Positions 49,798 to 58,463 of a stretch of DNA of 64,000 nucleotides are shown piece after piece (position 1 is the first letter of the stretch; each line of letters starts with the position of its first letter). The position numbers and the translations under genes are program-made. The stretch is from DASRDR01 sp963812945 [NCBI: uncultured Candidatus Rokubacteria bacterium] (GTDB taxonomy: Bacteria > Methylomirabilota > Methylomirabilia > Rokubacteriales): contig CAWEXD010000008.1 in the NCBI GenBank assembly GCA_963812945.1, positions 62,001 to 126,000 of the forward strand, given 5' to 3'. The notes under the pieces were generated by a model. That model searched no databases. It was not told the DNA's origin and worked only from the letters and a program-made list of their open reading frames with translations.

Positions 49798-51408
49798 CTA
49801 GGACTGGCGCGGGGCCATGTGCGTCTCCCCGCCGGCGTGGAGGTGGAGGATCTTCCCGGAGGCCGTCGCGAGCGGGGCCCGGCGCTCGACCCGAAGCAGG
49901 CCGGCGTCGCGCCAAGCGAGACCCATGACGTTCTGAGCTCCCTGGCCCGCGCCGATGGCCGAGAGGAAGGTCTCGGCCACGGCGTCGGGCGCCAGCGGGC
50001 CCACGGCCGGATCGACGAGGAGCCGGAGGCCCGGTCGGCCGTCCGCATCCTCCTCCTCGACCAGCTGGTACTGAGTCGGGCCCCCGCCAAACCTTCCGGG
50101 CAGCACCTCTTCCAGCACGCTGATCACGTCGGTGTCGAGGAAGGTCATTCCCGCCGCGGTGAGTTTCTCGACGCTCCGGATACCGTGGAGGTGGAGCGTC
50201 CAGCCGAGGCGCTCCAGCGGGCACCCACACCGCCGCCGATCCATGACCGCGACGTCGCCCATCGAGACGTTGAGGAGGACCAGGGCCGTGGCTGTCCGAC
50301 GTAGCGAGGTGATCAACAGGGCGCCGGCCGTGAGGCCGGCGGGGACATCCGCCGGATCCGGCTGGACGAGGGCGAGTCGGTCCTCCGGGACGTGCACGTC
50401 GTCTGGCGCGCGGGGGTCGACGCACGCCCGCCCGACCAGACCGGCCTCGACGCTCGCATACTGGGCCCAGCACGTCGCGCCGACGCGCTGGATCGTCGCG
50501 AGGCGGGCGGCGGTCGTCGGCTCGCTGGCCGCCGTGAAGTGCACGCCGTCGAGCCGCATGCCCGCGGCCTCGGCTACCTGGCAGATCCGCACGGCCGAGC
50601 TGCAATGCGTGTGGAGATGGGGTGTGCCGCCGGCCCGCCGCACCTCGTCGAACCACACGAGGATGCGCGACGGCTCGGCGAGCGGCACGTGCTCGAGCGC
50701 CGGGAGCCGGATCAGTACGCCGACACTTCCCCAGTGCATCACGCGCGCGCTCCAGCGATACCGAGGGTGGAGATCAGGTGATGAGGGGTCGATCTGTGAG
50801 AACCATCGGCGAGTCCCCGCCCCGAACGCCGCGAACTCGAGAACGTTGACCATGCTTGCGCCGCCGGGCACGCCCCAGACGGCGTGAGCCCACCGCGCGC
50901 CTCCGATCGCGTGAAACGCCAGGCACGTGTCCACGGCGCGATCGCGAACGTGCGCGAGGTCGATCGAGATGGGCGGACGAATCCCGCGGCTCCCGCCGGT
51001 GTGAACTGCCAGGTGCGACGTCGACGCGGGATCGCGCAGGTCGGTGGGCTGGGCGACGATCGTGGTGCTGCCCCGGACGATCGGGCGACGACCCTTGAAT
51101 TCGTCGACCGTGAGGTAGACGCCGTGCCGAAGCAGGGTGGCGAGCGCGGCCTCCACGCCCTCGCGGCGCACGAGCCGCTCGAGATCTCCGTACTCACAGC
51201 CCGCCAAAGTGAGGAGCTGGCGATACGGACTGGCAGGCTGCGGGTAGATGGCCTCCCGCGCGAGCCGAAGAAAGTCGTCCGCCCGGTGCTCGAGCCGGTG
51301 CCGCAGGGCCGTCCGGGCCTCGTCGAGGGTGATGGGCCGACGGAGGAAACGGGGAAGGCTCGCGAGGAAGCGCGCGCCTCCGAGCACCTCGCCGACGAGG
51401 CGGGTCAC
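49798..51408 (-). CDS. Phenylacetate-CoA ligase (PaaK)-like adenylate-forming protein
   Basis: 536 residues. PaaK-type features are an N-terminal helical region (RLAREAIYPQPASPYRQLL), the nucleotide loop region HTGGSRGIRPPI (family form SGGSTG-P), GVHFTAASEPTTAARL and, C-terminally, SMGDVAVMDRRRCGCPLERLGWTLHLHGIRS, the 'GD...CxCG..' segment. The loop change STG to SRG may affect ATP handling. GTG 51408 overlaps the stop of the MetF-like gene (GTGA); the open frame extends further upstream, but that part is out of frame with the real MetF gene and lacks family similarity. It may activate a carboxylate for the methyl-transfer cluster upstream (inference). Confidence 0.72.
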   Translation of the reverse strand: MTRLVGEVLGGARFLASLPRFLRRPITLDEARTALRHRLEHRADDFLRLAREAIYPQPASPYRQLLTLAGCEYGDLERLVRREGVEAALATLLRHGVYLTVDEFKGRRPIVRGSTTIVAQPTDLRDPASTSHLAVHTGGSRGIRPPISIDLAHVRDRAVDTCLAFHAIGGARWAHAVWGVPGGASMVNVLEFAAFGAGTRRWFSQIDPSSPDLHPRYRWSARVMHWGSVGVLIRLPALEHVPLAEPSRILVWFDEVRRAGGTPHLHTHCSSAVRICQVAEAAGMRLDGVHFTAASEPTTAARLATIQRVGATCWAQYASVEAGLVGRACVDPRAPDDVHVPEDRLALVQPDPADVPAGLTAGALLITSLRRTATALVLLNVSMGDVAVMDRRRCGCPLERLGWTLHLHGIRSVEKLTAAGMTFLDTDVISVLEEVLPGRFGGGPTQYQLVEEEDADGRPGLRLLVDPAVGPLAPDAVAETFLSAIGAGQGAQNVMGLAWRDAGLLRVERRAPLATASGKILHLHAGGETHMAPRQS

Positions 51409-52907
51409 GAGCCGGGCCGGCTGTCGCGATCGAGGAGGTAGTTGATCCAGGAGCTCGTGCCCTGGAGCGCGCGGTCGGGGGGCGGGACGTAGGCCAGGAG
51501 GTCCCGCTCCCGACCGGCGGCACCGGCACGAGCGTGGACACCGACCCACACGCAGGGCTGGTCGACGACCTCGCACTGCCCGAAGAGCGTGCCGCCACAC
51601 GGCCCGTTCCGGAGGTGCTTCGGGCAGGTCTCGGGACAGACGTACTCGAGGTGGCCCAGCACGCAGTTGCCGCAGGCCTGGCAGCCGAAGAGCGGCCGCT
51701 TCACCGCGAGCTCGACCCTCTCGACGGCGCGGGCGACGGCAGGGCGACGGTCGACCCAGGCCGCCAGGCGGGCCAGCGCCCGCCGAAGCGCGGTGTTTCG
51801 GGTCACCGGAAAGAGCCGTCCCGTGCCGTCGAGCCCTCGGGCGATCCAGCGCCGCCAGGGCGCCTCCTCGTCCGTCGGGACCGCGAGGCGTCTCGACCCG
51901 GGCACCGGCGCGGGCCCACCGGAGGTCACACCGGTGGGCGTCCGAGCGGTGGGTGGAGCCGGGGCGCCAGAGCTCGTCCCTGGCCGCGGGACGGCCGCCC
52001 CGGTTGGCGCTCCTCCGTAGAGATAGAACCCACCCTCGACGCCGTAGCGGAGCTCGTCGGCCAGCGTTTCCCACCGAGGCCCGAGCTCCCGCGCCCGCCG
52101 GATGATCCACGCGACGTGGTCCGCATCGTGGGTGCCGCCGATGTAGGCGCCGGCGTAGCCGAGGCCCTGGAGCACCGCCACCGTGCGCGCGGCGCGCTCG
52201 AGCCGGGCGCGGAGGCCCCCGTCCTTGCCCTCGGCCTCCCGGCGCACGGTCTCGAGGAGGGCGGGCGACACCCAGCACCCCGGCGGCTGGCCGCGCGCCA
52301 TCCGCTCGGCGGCGCGGGGGCCGAGGACGTAGACGTTGCCGAGGACGGGCGTCCCGAGGCCGCGCTCGTCGAGGTAGCGCTTGAGCTCGCGGAACTTCTC
52401 CGCATCCCACCCGACCTGCGTGATCGCGCAGTCGGCTCCCGCGGCCACCTTCTTCTCGAGCTTCCGGTACTGCCAGACGCAGTCGCCCTCCACGTACTTG
52501 AAGGGGGAGACGGCGACCGCGGCGTGAAACGATCGGCCGGCCCGGCGGAGGTCGTCGATCAGCCGGACGAGCTGGACCGAGTCGAGGTCGAAGACGGGCG
52601 CCTCGAGCGGCGGGCTGCCCGGCCGTGGCCGCGGCCAGTCCCCGGTGAGCGCGAACACGTTCTCGATGCCGAGTGCCTGGAGGTCCTCCAGGGTCTTTCG
52701 GATCCCCGCCCGGTCCTGGCCCACGCAGGTGACGTGAATGTTGGGCGTGAGCCCGCGCGCCCGGGCGGCGGTGCCGACCCGCATCGGGTCATGGCCCATC
52801 GCGCCGCCCGCGTAGCTCGTGATGCTGCCGGCGACGACGTCGGGCACGCGCGCCAGCCGCGAGGCCACCTCGAGAAGCTTGGCCTCGCGCTGGAGCCCTG
52901 AGGCCAC
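51405..52907 (-). CDS. Methylenetetrahydrofolate reductase-like protein with C-terminal Cys-rich domain
   Basis: 500 residues from the first usable start. Residues 1-290 are the MetF TIM barrel (GLTPNIHVTCVGQDRAGIRKTL, FALTGDW, GADCAITQVGWDAEKF). A linker follows, then a Cys-rich domain with GCQACGNCVLGHLEYVCPETCPKHLRNGPCGG, typical of the MTHFR C-terminal/MetV-type zinc domain. The start is uncertain: the conserved first strand RFCYVVELVASG lies mostly upstream of the only in-frame GTG (52907), and the frame is open further upstream (to ADALRAGRFCY, about 52955) without ATG, GTG or TTG. It should interconvert methylene- and methyl-tetrahydrofolate. Confidence 0.85.
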   Translation of the reverse strand: MASGLQREAKLLEVASRLARVPDVVAGSITSYAGGAMGHDPMRVGTAARARGLTPNIHVTCVGQDRAGIRKTLEDLQALGIENVFALTGDWPRPRPGSPPLEAPVFDLDSVQLVRLIDDLRRAGRSFHAAVAVSPFKYVEGDCVWQYRKLEKKVAAGADCAITQVGWDAEKFRELKRYLDERGLGTPVLGNVYVLGPRAAERMARGQPPGCWVSPALLETVRREAEGKDGGLRARLERAARTVAVLQGLGYAGAYIGGTHDADHVAWIIRRARELGPRWETLADELRYGVEGGFYLYGGAPTGAAVPRPGTSSGAPAPPTARTPTGVTSGGPAPVPGSRRLAVPTDEEAPWRRWIARGLDGTGRLFPVTRNTALRRALARLAAWVDRRPAVARAVERVELAVKRPLFGCQACGNCVLGHLEYVCPETCPKHLRNGPCGGTLFGQCEVVDQPCVWVGVHARAGAAGRERDLLAYVPPPDRALQGTSSWINYLLDRDSRPGS

Positions 52908-53029
52908 CAGCTCGACGACGTAGCAGAAGCGGCCGGCGCGAAGAGCGTCGGCCAGGGGGTTCGAGGACGCGGGCGGACTTGTCGGCCGGTCGTCCGCCCG
53001 CGGGGCCGGGGGGTTCGGAGACCCGCGAC

Positions 53030-54043
53030 TCAGGCGCCGAGCTCCGCCCGCACGAGCCGCGTGCCCTCCACCATCGCGCTGAGCTTGGCGAACGCGATGT
53101 CGCGCGGAAGGTGCATCAGCCCGCAGTCCGGGTTGACGCCGAGGCTCTTGGCAGGCACCAGCTCGAGGGCGGGACGGATCCGCTCGGCGACGACGGCCGG
53201 CGTCTCGACGTCGTGACTCTTGACGTCCACGACACCGAGCCCGAGCGCGAACGGCGGGTCGAACTCCTTGAAGAGGCGGACGTCGTCCTCTCCCCGCCGC
53301 GCGAACTCGAGCGTGAGCTGGTCGATGCGCGCGTCGAGCACCGCCGGGAAGAGGTAGCGGTAGCTGCCCTCCCAGGACGGCTTCCCGTAGCGGTTCCCGT
53401 AGCAGACGTGGAGCGACAGCTGCGCGCCGACGCCTTCGACCAGGGCGTTGAGCGCCCGCACGGCCCAGGGCAGGTCCTCGGGGAAGCCCGAGTAGTAGGG
53501 CTCGTCGACCTGGATGTGCGTCGCGCCCGCGCGGACGAGCTCCCGGAGCTCGACGTTCATGACCCGGGCGACGTCGAGGGCGAGCGCCTCCTCGCTCGGG
53601 TAGTGCTCGTTCCGGATGCGCTTGACGAGCGACAGCGGGCCCGTGACCGAGACCTTCGCGCGGCGGTCGGTGAAGCGCCGGAGGAAGCGGAACTCCTCGA
53701 CGAGCCCCAGCGACCCCGTCGGCAGGCGCCCCCGCACCACGCAGTCGTAGAAGTCGTAGTAGAACTTCTTCGACGCGTGGTCGATCTGGACTCCGGGCAG
53801 CCGGGCCGTGAAGTGGTCGATCATGTTGTCCCGGCGGAGCTCCCCGTCGGAGACGATGTCGATGCCCGCCGCCTCCTGGTCCTTGATCGCGGCCTTCACC
53901 GCCGCATCGTGGATCTCCTCCAGGTCGTGCCGCGAGATGCGGCGATGGAGGTAGTCGTTCTTCACCCGCTCGAGCCAGCCGGGCATCGAGTAGCTTCCGA
54001 CCACCGCGGTCGGCAAAACGGGGTCAGGCCCTGGCTTTGGCAT
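53030..54043 (-). CDS. Cobalamin-independent methionine synthase-like protein (MetE C-terminal domain)
   Basis: 337 residues forming one MetE C-terminal barrel. Zinc ligands are recognisable: LHVCYGN (His and Cys), LTLEFARR (Glu) and GVNPDCGL (Cys). It lacks the N-terminal half of true MetE, as do core-MetE and archaeal proteins that take methyl groups from other donors. Its first codons overlap a palindromic element (54020-54096). It lies between the methyltransferase-like gene and the MetF-like gene in a same-strand cluster. Methyl donor and acceptor are unknown. Confidence 0.88.
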   Translation of the reverse strand: MPKPGPDPVLPTAVVGSYSMPGWLERVKNDYLHRRISRHDLEEIHDAAVKAAIKDQEAAGIDIVSDGELRRDNMIDHFTARLPGVQIDHASKKFYYDFYDCVVRGRLPTGSLGLVEEFRFLRRFTDRRAKVSVTGPLSLVKRIRNEHYPSEEALALDVARVMNVELRELVRAGATHIQVDEPYYSGFPEDLPWAVRALNALVEGVGAQLSLHVCYGNRYGKPSWEGSYRYLFPAVLDARIDQLTLEFARRGEDDVRLFKEFDPPFALGLGVVDVKSHDVETPAVVAERIRPALELVPAKSLGVNPDCGLMHLPRDIAFAKLSAMVEGTRLVRAELGA

Positions 54044-54096
54044 CGCCCCCTCTCGCTCGCGATCCCCCCTCGAAGTCAACGTCAAGGCCTGACCCC
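54020..54096. repeat. 77-bp palindromic element at a gene boundary
   Basis: The left end GGGGTCAGGCC (54020-54030) is complementary to the right end GGCCTGACCCC (54086-54096). The right arm extends inward as CGAAGTCAACGTCAA. It shares end sequences and the CGAAGTCAA motif with the element at 23183-23255. It touches the stop codon of the upstream gene and supplies the leader, start codon and first eight codons of the MetE-like gene. Confidence 0.7.
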
Positions 54097-55569
54097 CTAC
54101 TCGCGCGGCGTGGTGTAGAGAATGGACGTCCGCGAGCCCGGACGGTACCGGAACGGCGCGAAGTGCACGTCGAACCCGGTCCGCGCCCCGATGGCCCGCA
54201 GGAGCGCGCCGTTGACCCAGTTCACGACCGAGCCGTCCAGCTTGCCGGGCCCCCGGAAGCCGTGACGGTACTCGTGCATGTCGGCGACGAAGATGTCCTG
54301 CACCTGGAGGTATCCGCGCGGGTGGAGGAGCGGGACGGTGTGCACGAAGCTCTCCGCCGCGCCCCGCGACAGGTGGAAGCGCACGTCGTCGGGCGCCTCG
54401 GCCAGGAGATCCTCGAGGTGGCTCTGGTCGAGGCCGGGTGGCAGGGGCACCTGGGAGACGTCCTCGAGGCCGACCAGCCGCTCCTCGAGCCGGAGCGCGT
54501 CCCACGCGGCTCGCCAGAACTCCACCCCCCGCGCGCGGTCGCCGAGGGCCTCGGGCCCGACCCGAAGCAGCTGCTCGATGGTCCGCTCGAGATCCCCGCC
54601 CGGGACCCCGGCGATCGCCGCGACGCGCGCCGCGGCCCCCGGCGGGAGGTAACTCCGCGTCTCGACGAGGTACAAGCGGCCGTCCCGGCGCACCACCTCG
54701 TCGTGGGGCAGGTTGTCGTAGACGTTCGTCAGATGGATATAGAGGATCTTGTAGCGCAGGAACGAGAGCGTCTTGAGCGGGTTGAGCGCGTCGAGCGGGA
54801 TCACGCTGACCAGGTCCCGGTGCGCCGTGACCGCGGCCATCGCGCGGTCTAGGGTGGGCAGCGAGTAGTCCCCCAGGAGAAACCGCAGGCGAGGGTAGTA
54901 GCTCGTGCCGCGCTCCTCGTCGAGCGCCCGGAAGCGATCGAGCCAGAGCGCGGCCCGCTGGCCCGAGCCCACGCCGATCTCGAGCGCGAAGACCTCCCCC
55001 GGGAGCTGGCCCTTCTTCTCGAGGTCGCGGAGCAGCGTCCAGAAGTCCGCGACGGAATCCGCGACGGCTTCGGGGCGGCTCGCGTCCGAGCGGCCGCTCG
55101 GGAGGGCCTCCTCGAACCGCCGGCCCGAGGCGGCCTCCCAGTCCGCCACCCGCTGCCAGAAGAGCCGGTTGAACCGCCAGATGGCGCTGTCGCGGATCGG
55201 GGTCCACGTCTCGAGGACCGCCGGGCCGTCGGAGAGGCTCTCGGACGCGTCGGCCCCGACCCCACCCAGCGCCTCGGTGAGCGCCCGGCCGAGCGTGGCG
55301 GGATCGAGGCGGCGAAGGTCCACGGCGATCTCGGCGAGCGCCAGCGGGCCCCCGGCAGGGTCGGCGGCACGCCTCACGATGACCGGTTCCCGGAAGTTGG
55401 CGCGGTACTGGATCCAGTCCAGGTGGACCCGGAGGCCGGGCAGGGCCCGCGGATCCCCATGGCCGGCGGCGACGAGCCCGAGGAGCGTGCGGACGACCTC
55501 GGCCGCCCGCGCGTCCACGACGCCCGGCCCGGCCCCGGCCGGCTCCATGTGGTTCACGTGGATGATCAT
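54097..55569 (-). CDS. SAM-dependent methyltransferase-like protein
   Basis: 490 residues. A Rossmann-type SAM-binding motif is visible as VFALEIGVGSGQRAALWLDRF (about residues 192-212), followed by RLRFLLGDYSLPTLDRA and a PLDALNPLKTLSFL segment. A class I, MidA/NDUFAF7-like fold is possible, but I do not recognise a defined family. The long N-terminus (about 150 residues) starting IIHVNHMEPAGAG precedes the motif. It lies between two MetE-like genes on the same strand, 54 bases from the downstream one. Confidence 0.6.
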   Translation of the reverse strand: MIIHVNHMEPAGAGPGVVDARAAEVVRTLLGLVAAGHGDPRALPGLRVHLDWIQYRANFREPVIVRRAADPAGGPLALAEIAVDLRRLDPATLGRALTEALGGVGADASESLSDGPAVLETWTPIRDSAIWRFNRLFWQRVADWEAASGRRFEEALPSGRSDASRPEAVADSVADFWTLLRDLEKKGQLPGEVFALEIGVGSGQRAALWLDRFRALDEERGTSYYPRLRFLLGDYSLPTLDRAMAAVTAHRDLVSVIPLDALNPLKTLSFLRYKILYIHLTNVYDNLPHDEVVRRDGRLYLVETRSYLPPGAAARVAAIAGVPGGDLERTIEQLLRVGPEALGDRARGVEFWRAAWDALRLEERLVGLEDVSQVPLPPGLDQSHLEDLLAEAPDDVRFHLSRGAAESFVHTVPLLHPRGYLQVQDIFVADMHEYRHGFRGPGKLDGSVVNWVNGALLRAIGARTGFDVHFAPFRYRPGSRTSILYTTPRE

Positions 55570-55687
55570 GGTGGTCGTGCCCGCGCCGGCCGGTCCCCTG
55601 GGGCCGTATCGGCCCTGCGCCCCAATCCTCGCACCGAGGCTGACCGGGTTGAAGCGGCGCGGGGCCGCGCGGCCGCCGAACGGCTGC

Positions 55688-56788
55688 TCAGCCCCAGACC
55701 TCCCGGGCGACCTTCGCGACCAGGCCGAGCTTCGCCCACTGGTCGGCCTCCGTGAGGAGGTTGCCCTCCATGGTCGAGGCGAAGCCGCACTGGGGCGACA
55801 GCGCGAGGTCGGCCATCGCGACGTGGCGGGACGCCGTCTCGATGCGCCGGCGGAGGTCCGCGGCCGACTCGAGGGCGGGCAGCTTGCTGGACACCAGGCC
55901 GAGCACGACGGTCTTCCCGCGCGGCACGAAGCGGAGCGGCTCGAACGTCCCGGAGCGCTCGTCGTCGTACTCGAGCAGGAAGCGGTCCACCTGGAGCGTC
56001 GTGAAGAGCTTCTCGGCGATGGGATCGTAGCCGCCCTCCGCGTACCAGTGGCTCCGGTTGTTGCCGCGGCAGAGATGGATGGCCAGCGTCACGCCGGGCC
56101 GGCGCGCCCCTTCGAGGCAGGCGTTGTCCGCGCGGATCGCCTCGTCGAGCGCCGCGTCCGGCTGCTGGCCCATCTCGGTGCGGATCCAGTCGCGCCACTT
56201 CGGGTCCATGTAGTAGCTGTAGCGGGGCGCGTCGATCTGCACGTACGACACCCCCTCGTCGACGAGCGCGCGCACCTCCGCCTTCAGGATCCCCACGACG
56301 TCCCAGAGGAACTCCGAGGGGCTCGCGTAGACCCGGTCGGAGATGCCCTTCTTGTAGGCGATGGCCGGGAACTGGGTCGCGCTGGGCAGGGTGACCTTGA
56401 TGGCGCCGGGGCTGTGCTGCTTCATGAACGGGAGCTCGTGCGCCGTGAGCCGCCGGAGCTGCCGCAGCTTCTGCGTCACGATGCCGGTGACGCGGCTCGC
56501 GTGCGCCGAGCCCGCGCCTCCCACTTGCCACATGCGCGCCACGGCGTCGCCGTGATCGAGCCCCGACACCGCGTCCCAGAAGTCGCTCATGAAGTTCGAG
56601 CGGCGGAGCTCCCCGTCGGTGAAGATCTGGAACCCGAGGTCCTTCTGCCGGGCGAGAGCCGCGAGGATTGCCGTGTCCTCGATCTTCTTCAGACGCTCGG
56701 GCGGGGTCGCCGGGTCGTTGCGGGCCTCGAGGATCTCGGAAGGCCGGAGAAAGCTGCCGACCTGATCGGCGCGGTATGGCGCGGTCAT
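55688..56788 (-). CDS. Cobalamin-independent methionine synthase-like protein (MetE C-terminal domain), second copy
   Basis: 366 residues, MetE C-terminal barrel. It starts YRADQVGSFLRPSEIL, typical of the MetE-like/YxjG group. Zinc ligands are AIHLCRGN (His and Cys), FLLEYDDE (Glu) and LSPQCGFA (Cys). ATG 56788 is preceded by GGAGGG. It is only distantly similar to the copy at 53.0-54.0 kb, so it is not a recent duplicate. First gene of the five-gene minus-strand cluster. Confidence 0.9.
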   Translation of the reverse strand: MTAPYRADQVGSFLRPSEILEARNDPATPPERLKKIEDTAILAALARQKDLGFQIFTDGELRRSNFMSDFWDAVSGLDHGDAVARMWQVGGAGSAHASRVTGIVTQKLRQLRRLTAHELPFMKQHSPGAIKVTLPSATQFPAIAYKKGISDRVYASPSEFLWDVVGILKAEVRALVDEGVSYVQIDAPRYSYYMDPKWRDWIRTEMGQQPDAALDEAIRADNACLEGARRPGVTLAIHLCRGNNRSHWYAEGGYDPIAEKLFTTLQVDRFLLEYDDERSGTFEPLRFVPRGKTVVLGLVSSKLPALESAADLRRRIETASRHVAMADLALSPQCGFASTMEGNLLTEADQWAKLGLVAKVAREVWG

Positions 56789-56977
56789 CGCGGACCCTCC
56801 TGGCGCCGGGCGAGGCCGGGCATTCTCCGGCTCGCGCCGAGCCTCACGGCTGTGCGGGCGGAGCGCCGCCCTCGGTCTCGGCCATAGCTTGGCTCGGTTC
56901 GCTAGTGTCAAACGCCATGCGGTCACCGTCAAGCGGGGGCGCGTTGGACGTTGCGCCTGGTCGACGGGGAGGGAATC

Positions 56978-57006
56978 TTGCATTGCCGGGGCTGATCGGG
57001 CATAGT
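56978..57006 (+). promoter_or_regulatory. Possible promoter of the propeller-redoxin selenoprotein gene
   Basis: TTGCAT and CATAGT with 17-base spacing, followed by hairpins in the predicted leader: CCGTCGC/GCGACGG at 57015-57034 and CGCGG/CCGCG near 57052-57070. Confidence 0.4.
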
Positions 57007-57079
57007 GTGCCGGGCCGTCGCGCCTGAGCGACGGTTCCATCCACCCCGCAGCCGCGGTTTTCGCCGCGAGGAGTAGTAC

Positions 57080-58453
57080 ATGGCGACGTCGGAGAGCTTC
57101 CCTGCGCCCGGCGCAATTCCCGTCGGTTACGGGCCCGAGGGCATCGCGGTCCACGGGGAGAGCCGGCGGGGATACGTGGCGTGCGCCCGGAGCGACAGCG
57201 TCACCGTGTTCGACCTCGACTCCCGCGAGGTCGTGACGCAGGTCCCGGTCGGCCGCGAGCCGATCGGGCTCGTCCACGACCCGGAGCGGGGCCACGTCTT
57301 CACGACGGACGCGCGCTCCGACGTCGTGTCGGTCATCGACACGAAGACCCTCAAGATCATCAAGCAGATTCCCGTCCAGCACTATCCCGCCGGCGCCGGC
57401 TTCTACGCGGAGCGCCGCAAGGTCTACATCGGGAACACGGCCGACAGCACGGTGAGCGTCATCGACGCCGACCGCCTCGAGGTCATCGCGACGGTGCCGG
57501 CGAAGCTGGCCGCGGGGAGCCTGGGGGCGGACCCGGTGCGGGACCGCGTGTACTGCGTCAACTTCGGGGACGCCTCGATGACGCTGATCGACGGCCAGTC
57601 GAACGAGCCGATCGGCGAGATCAAGCTGGACTACGCGCCGTGCAAGATCGCCGTGGACGCGCCCCGCGGGCGCGCCTACGTCGCGAACTCGCTCGCGAGC
57701 ACCGTGGCGGTGGTGGACCTGGACCGCCAGGAGGTCGTGGAGACGCTCACCGTGGAGCGCGCGCCGGTTGGCATGGGTCTCGGGCGGCGAGGTGACCGCA
57801 TCTACGCGGCGAACCGCGGGACGGGGCGGATCAGCGTGATCGACCGCCAGTCCGGCCGGGAGTGGGCGCGGGTGCCGGTCGGCAAGGCGCCGGGGGATCT
57901 GGCGGTCGACCAGGAGTCCGGCACGGTGTACGTCTCGGACGCGGGGACGAGCACGGTCAGCGTCTTCCAGGACCGGCTGGAGGGCGAGCCCGCCGAGCTG
58001 CCGAGCGAGTGGCGGCATCCCCTGGTCGGGAAGCCGCTCCCGGCGTTCAGCCTGCCGGACATGGTGACGGGCAAGCCGCGCACGTCGGAGGAGTATCGGG
58101 GCAAGAAGTACATCCTGAACTTCTTCGCGAGCTGGTGAGGACCCTGCCAAGCGGAGGCTCCGCTTCTCGAGGAAGTGCGCAAGCGAGCCGCGAAGTTCGG
58201 GCTCGAGATCGTCATGGTCAACGTCTGGGAGCACGTCGATCCGCGCCGGGAGGCCCTCCATTTCTGCAAGATCCACAACATCGAGGGCACGGTCCTGCTC
58301 GACGAGACGGGGGAGTACATCACGCGGTTGGGGATCCGCGGGGTGCCGCACAACGTCGTGGTCGACAAGAAGGGCATCGTGCAGGCGGTCGGCGTGACGA
58401 CGCCGGACGAGGTCCGCGCCACCCTGACGAAGCTGCTGCTTCCGTTCGGCTAG
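57080..58453 (+). CDS. Beta-propeller/TlpA-like redoxin selenoprotein (in-frame TGA read as Sec)
   Basis: 457 residues with TGA 58136-58138 read as Sec (U353). Residues 1-300 are YVTN/NHL-type beta-propeller repeats (VSVIDTKTLKIIKQIPV, VSVIDADRLEVIATVPA, VAVVDLDRQEVVETLTV). From about 315 a thioredoxin-like domain begins LVGKPLPAFSLPDMVTGK, then LNFFASW-U353-GPC356-QAEAP, where redoxins have Cys-Gly-Pro-Cys. It continues with FGLEIVMVNVWEH and the cis-Pro loop IRGVPHNVVV, ending at TAG 58453. Conventional reading would stop after ASW. There is no signal peptide. A CGAGGAGTAG ribosome site precedes the ATG. Likely a thiol-disulfide reductase or peroxidase whose propeller binds a partner. Confidence 0.87.
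58149..58165 (+). promoter_or_regulatory. SECIS-like hairpin of the redoxin selenoprotein gene
   Basis: AAGCGGA-GGC-TCCGCTT, a perfect 7-bp stem whose loop GGC begins 18 nt after the TGA and starts with G. Position and loop fit bacterial SECIS elements. Confidence 0.75.
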
Positions 58454-58463
58454 CCTCCCCGCC

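Noticed and set aside
51409-52410. Upstream extension of the PaaK-like frame
   Set aside because: It overlaps the MetF-like coding region in another frame and is Arg/Pro-rich without similarity; GTG 51408 gives the sensible start.
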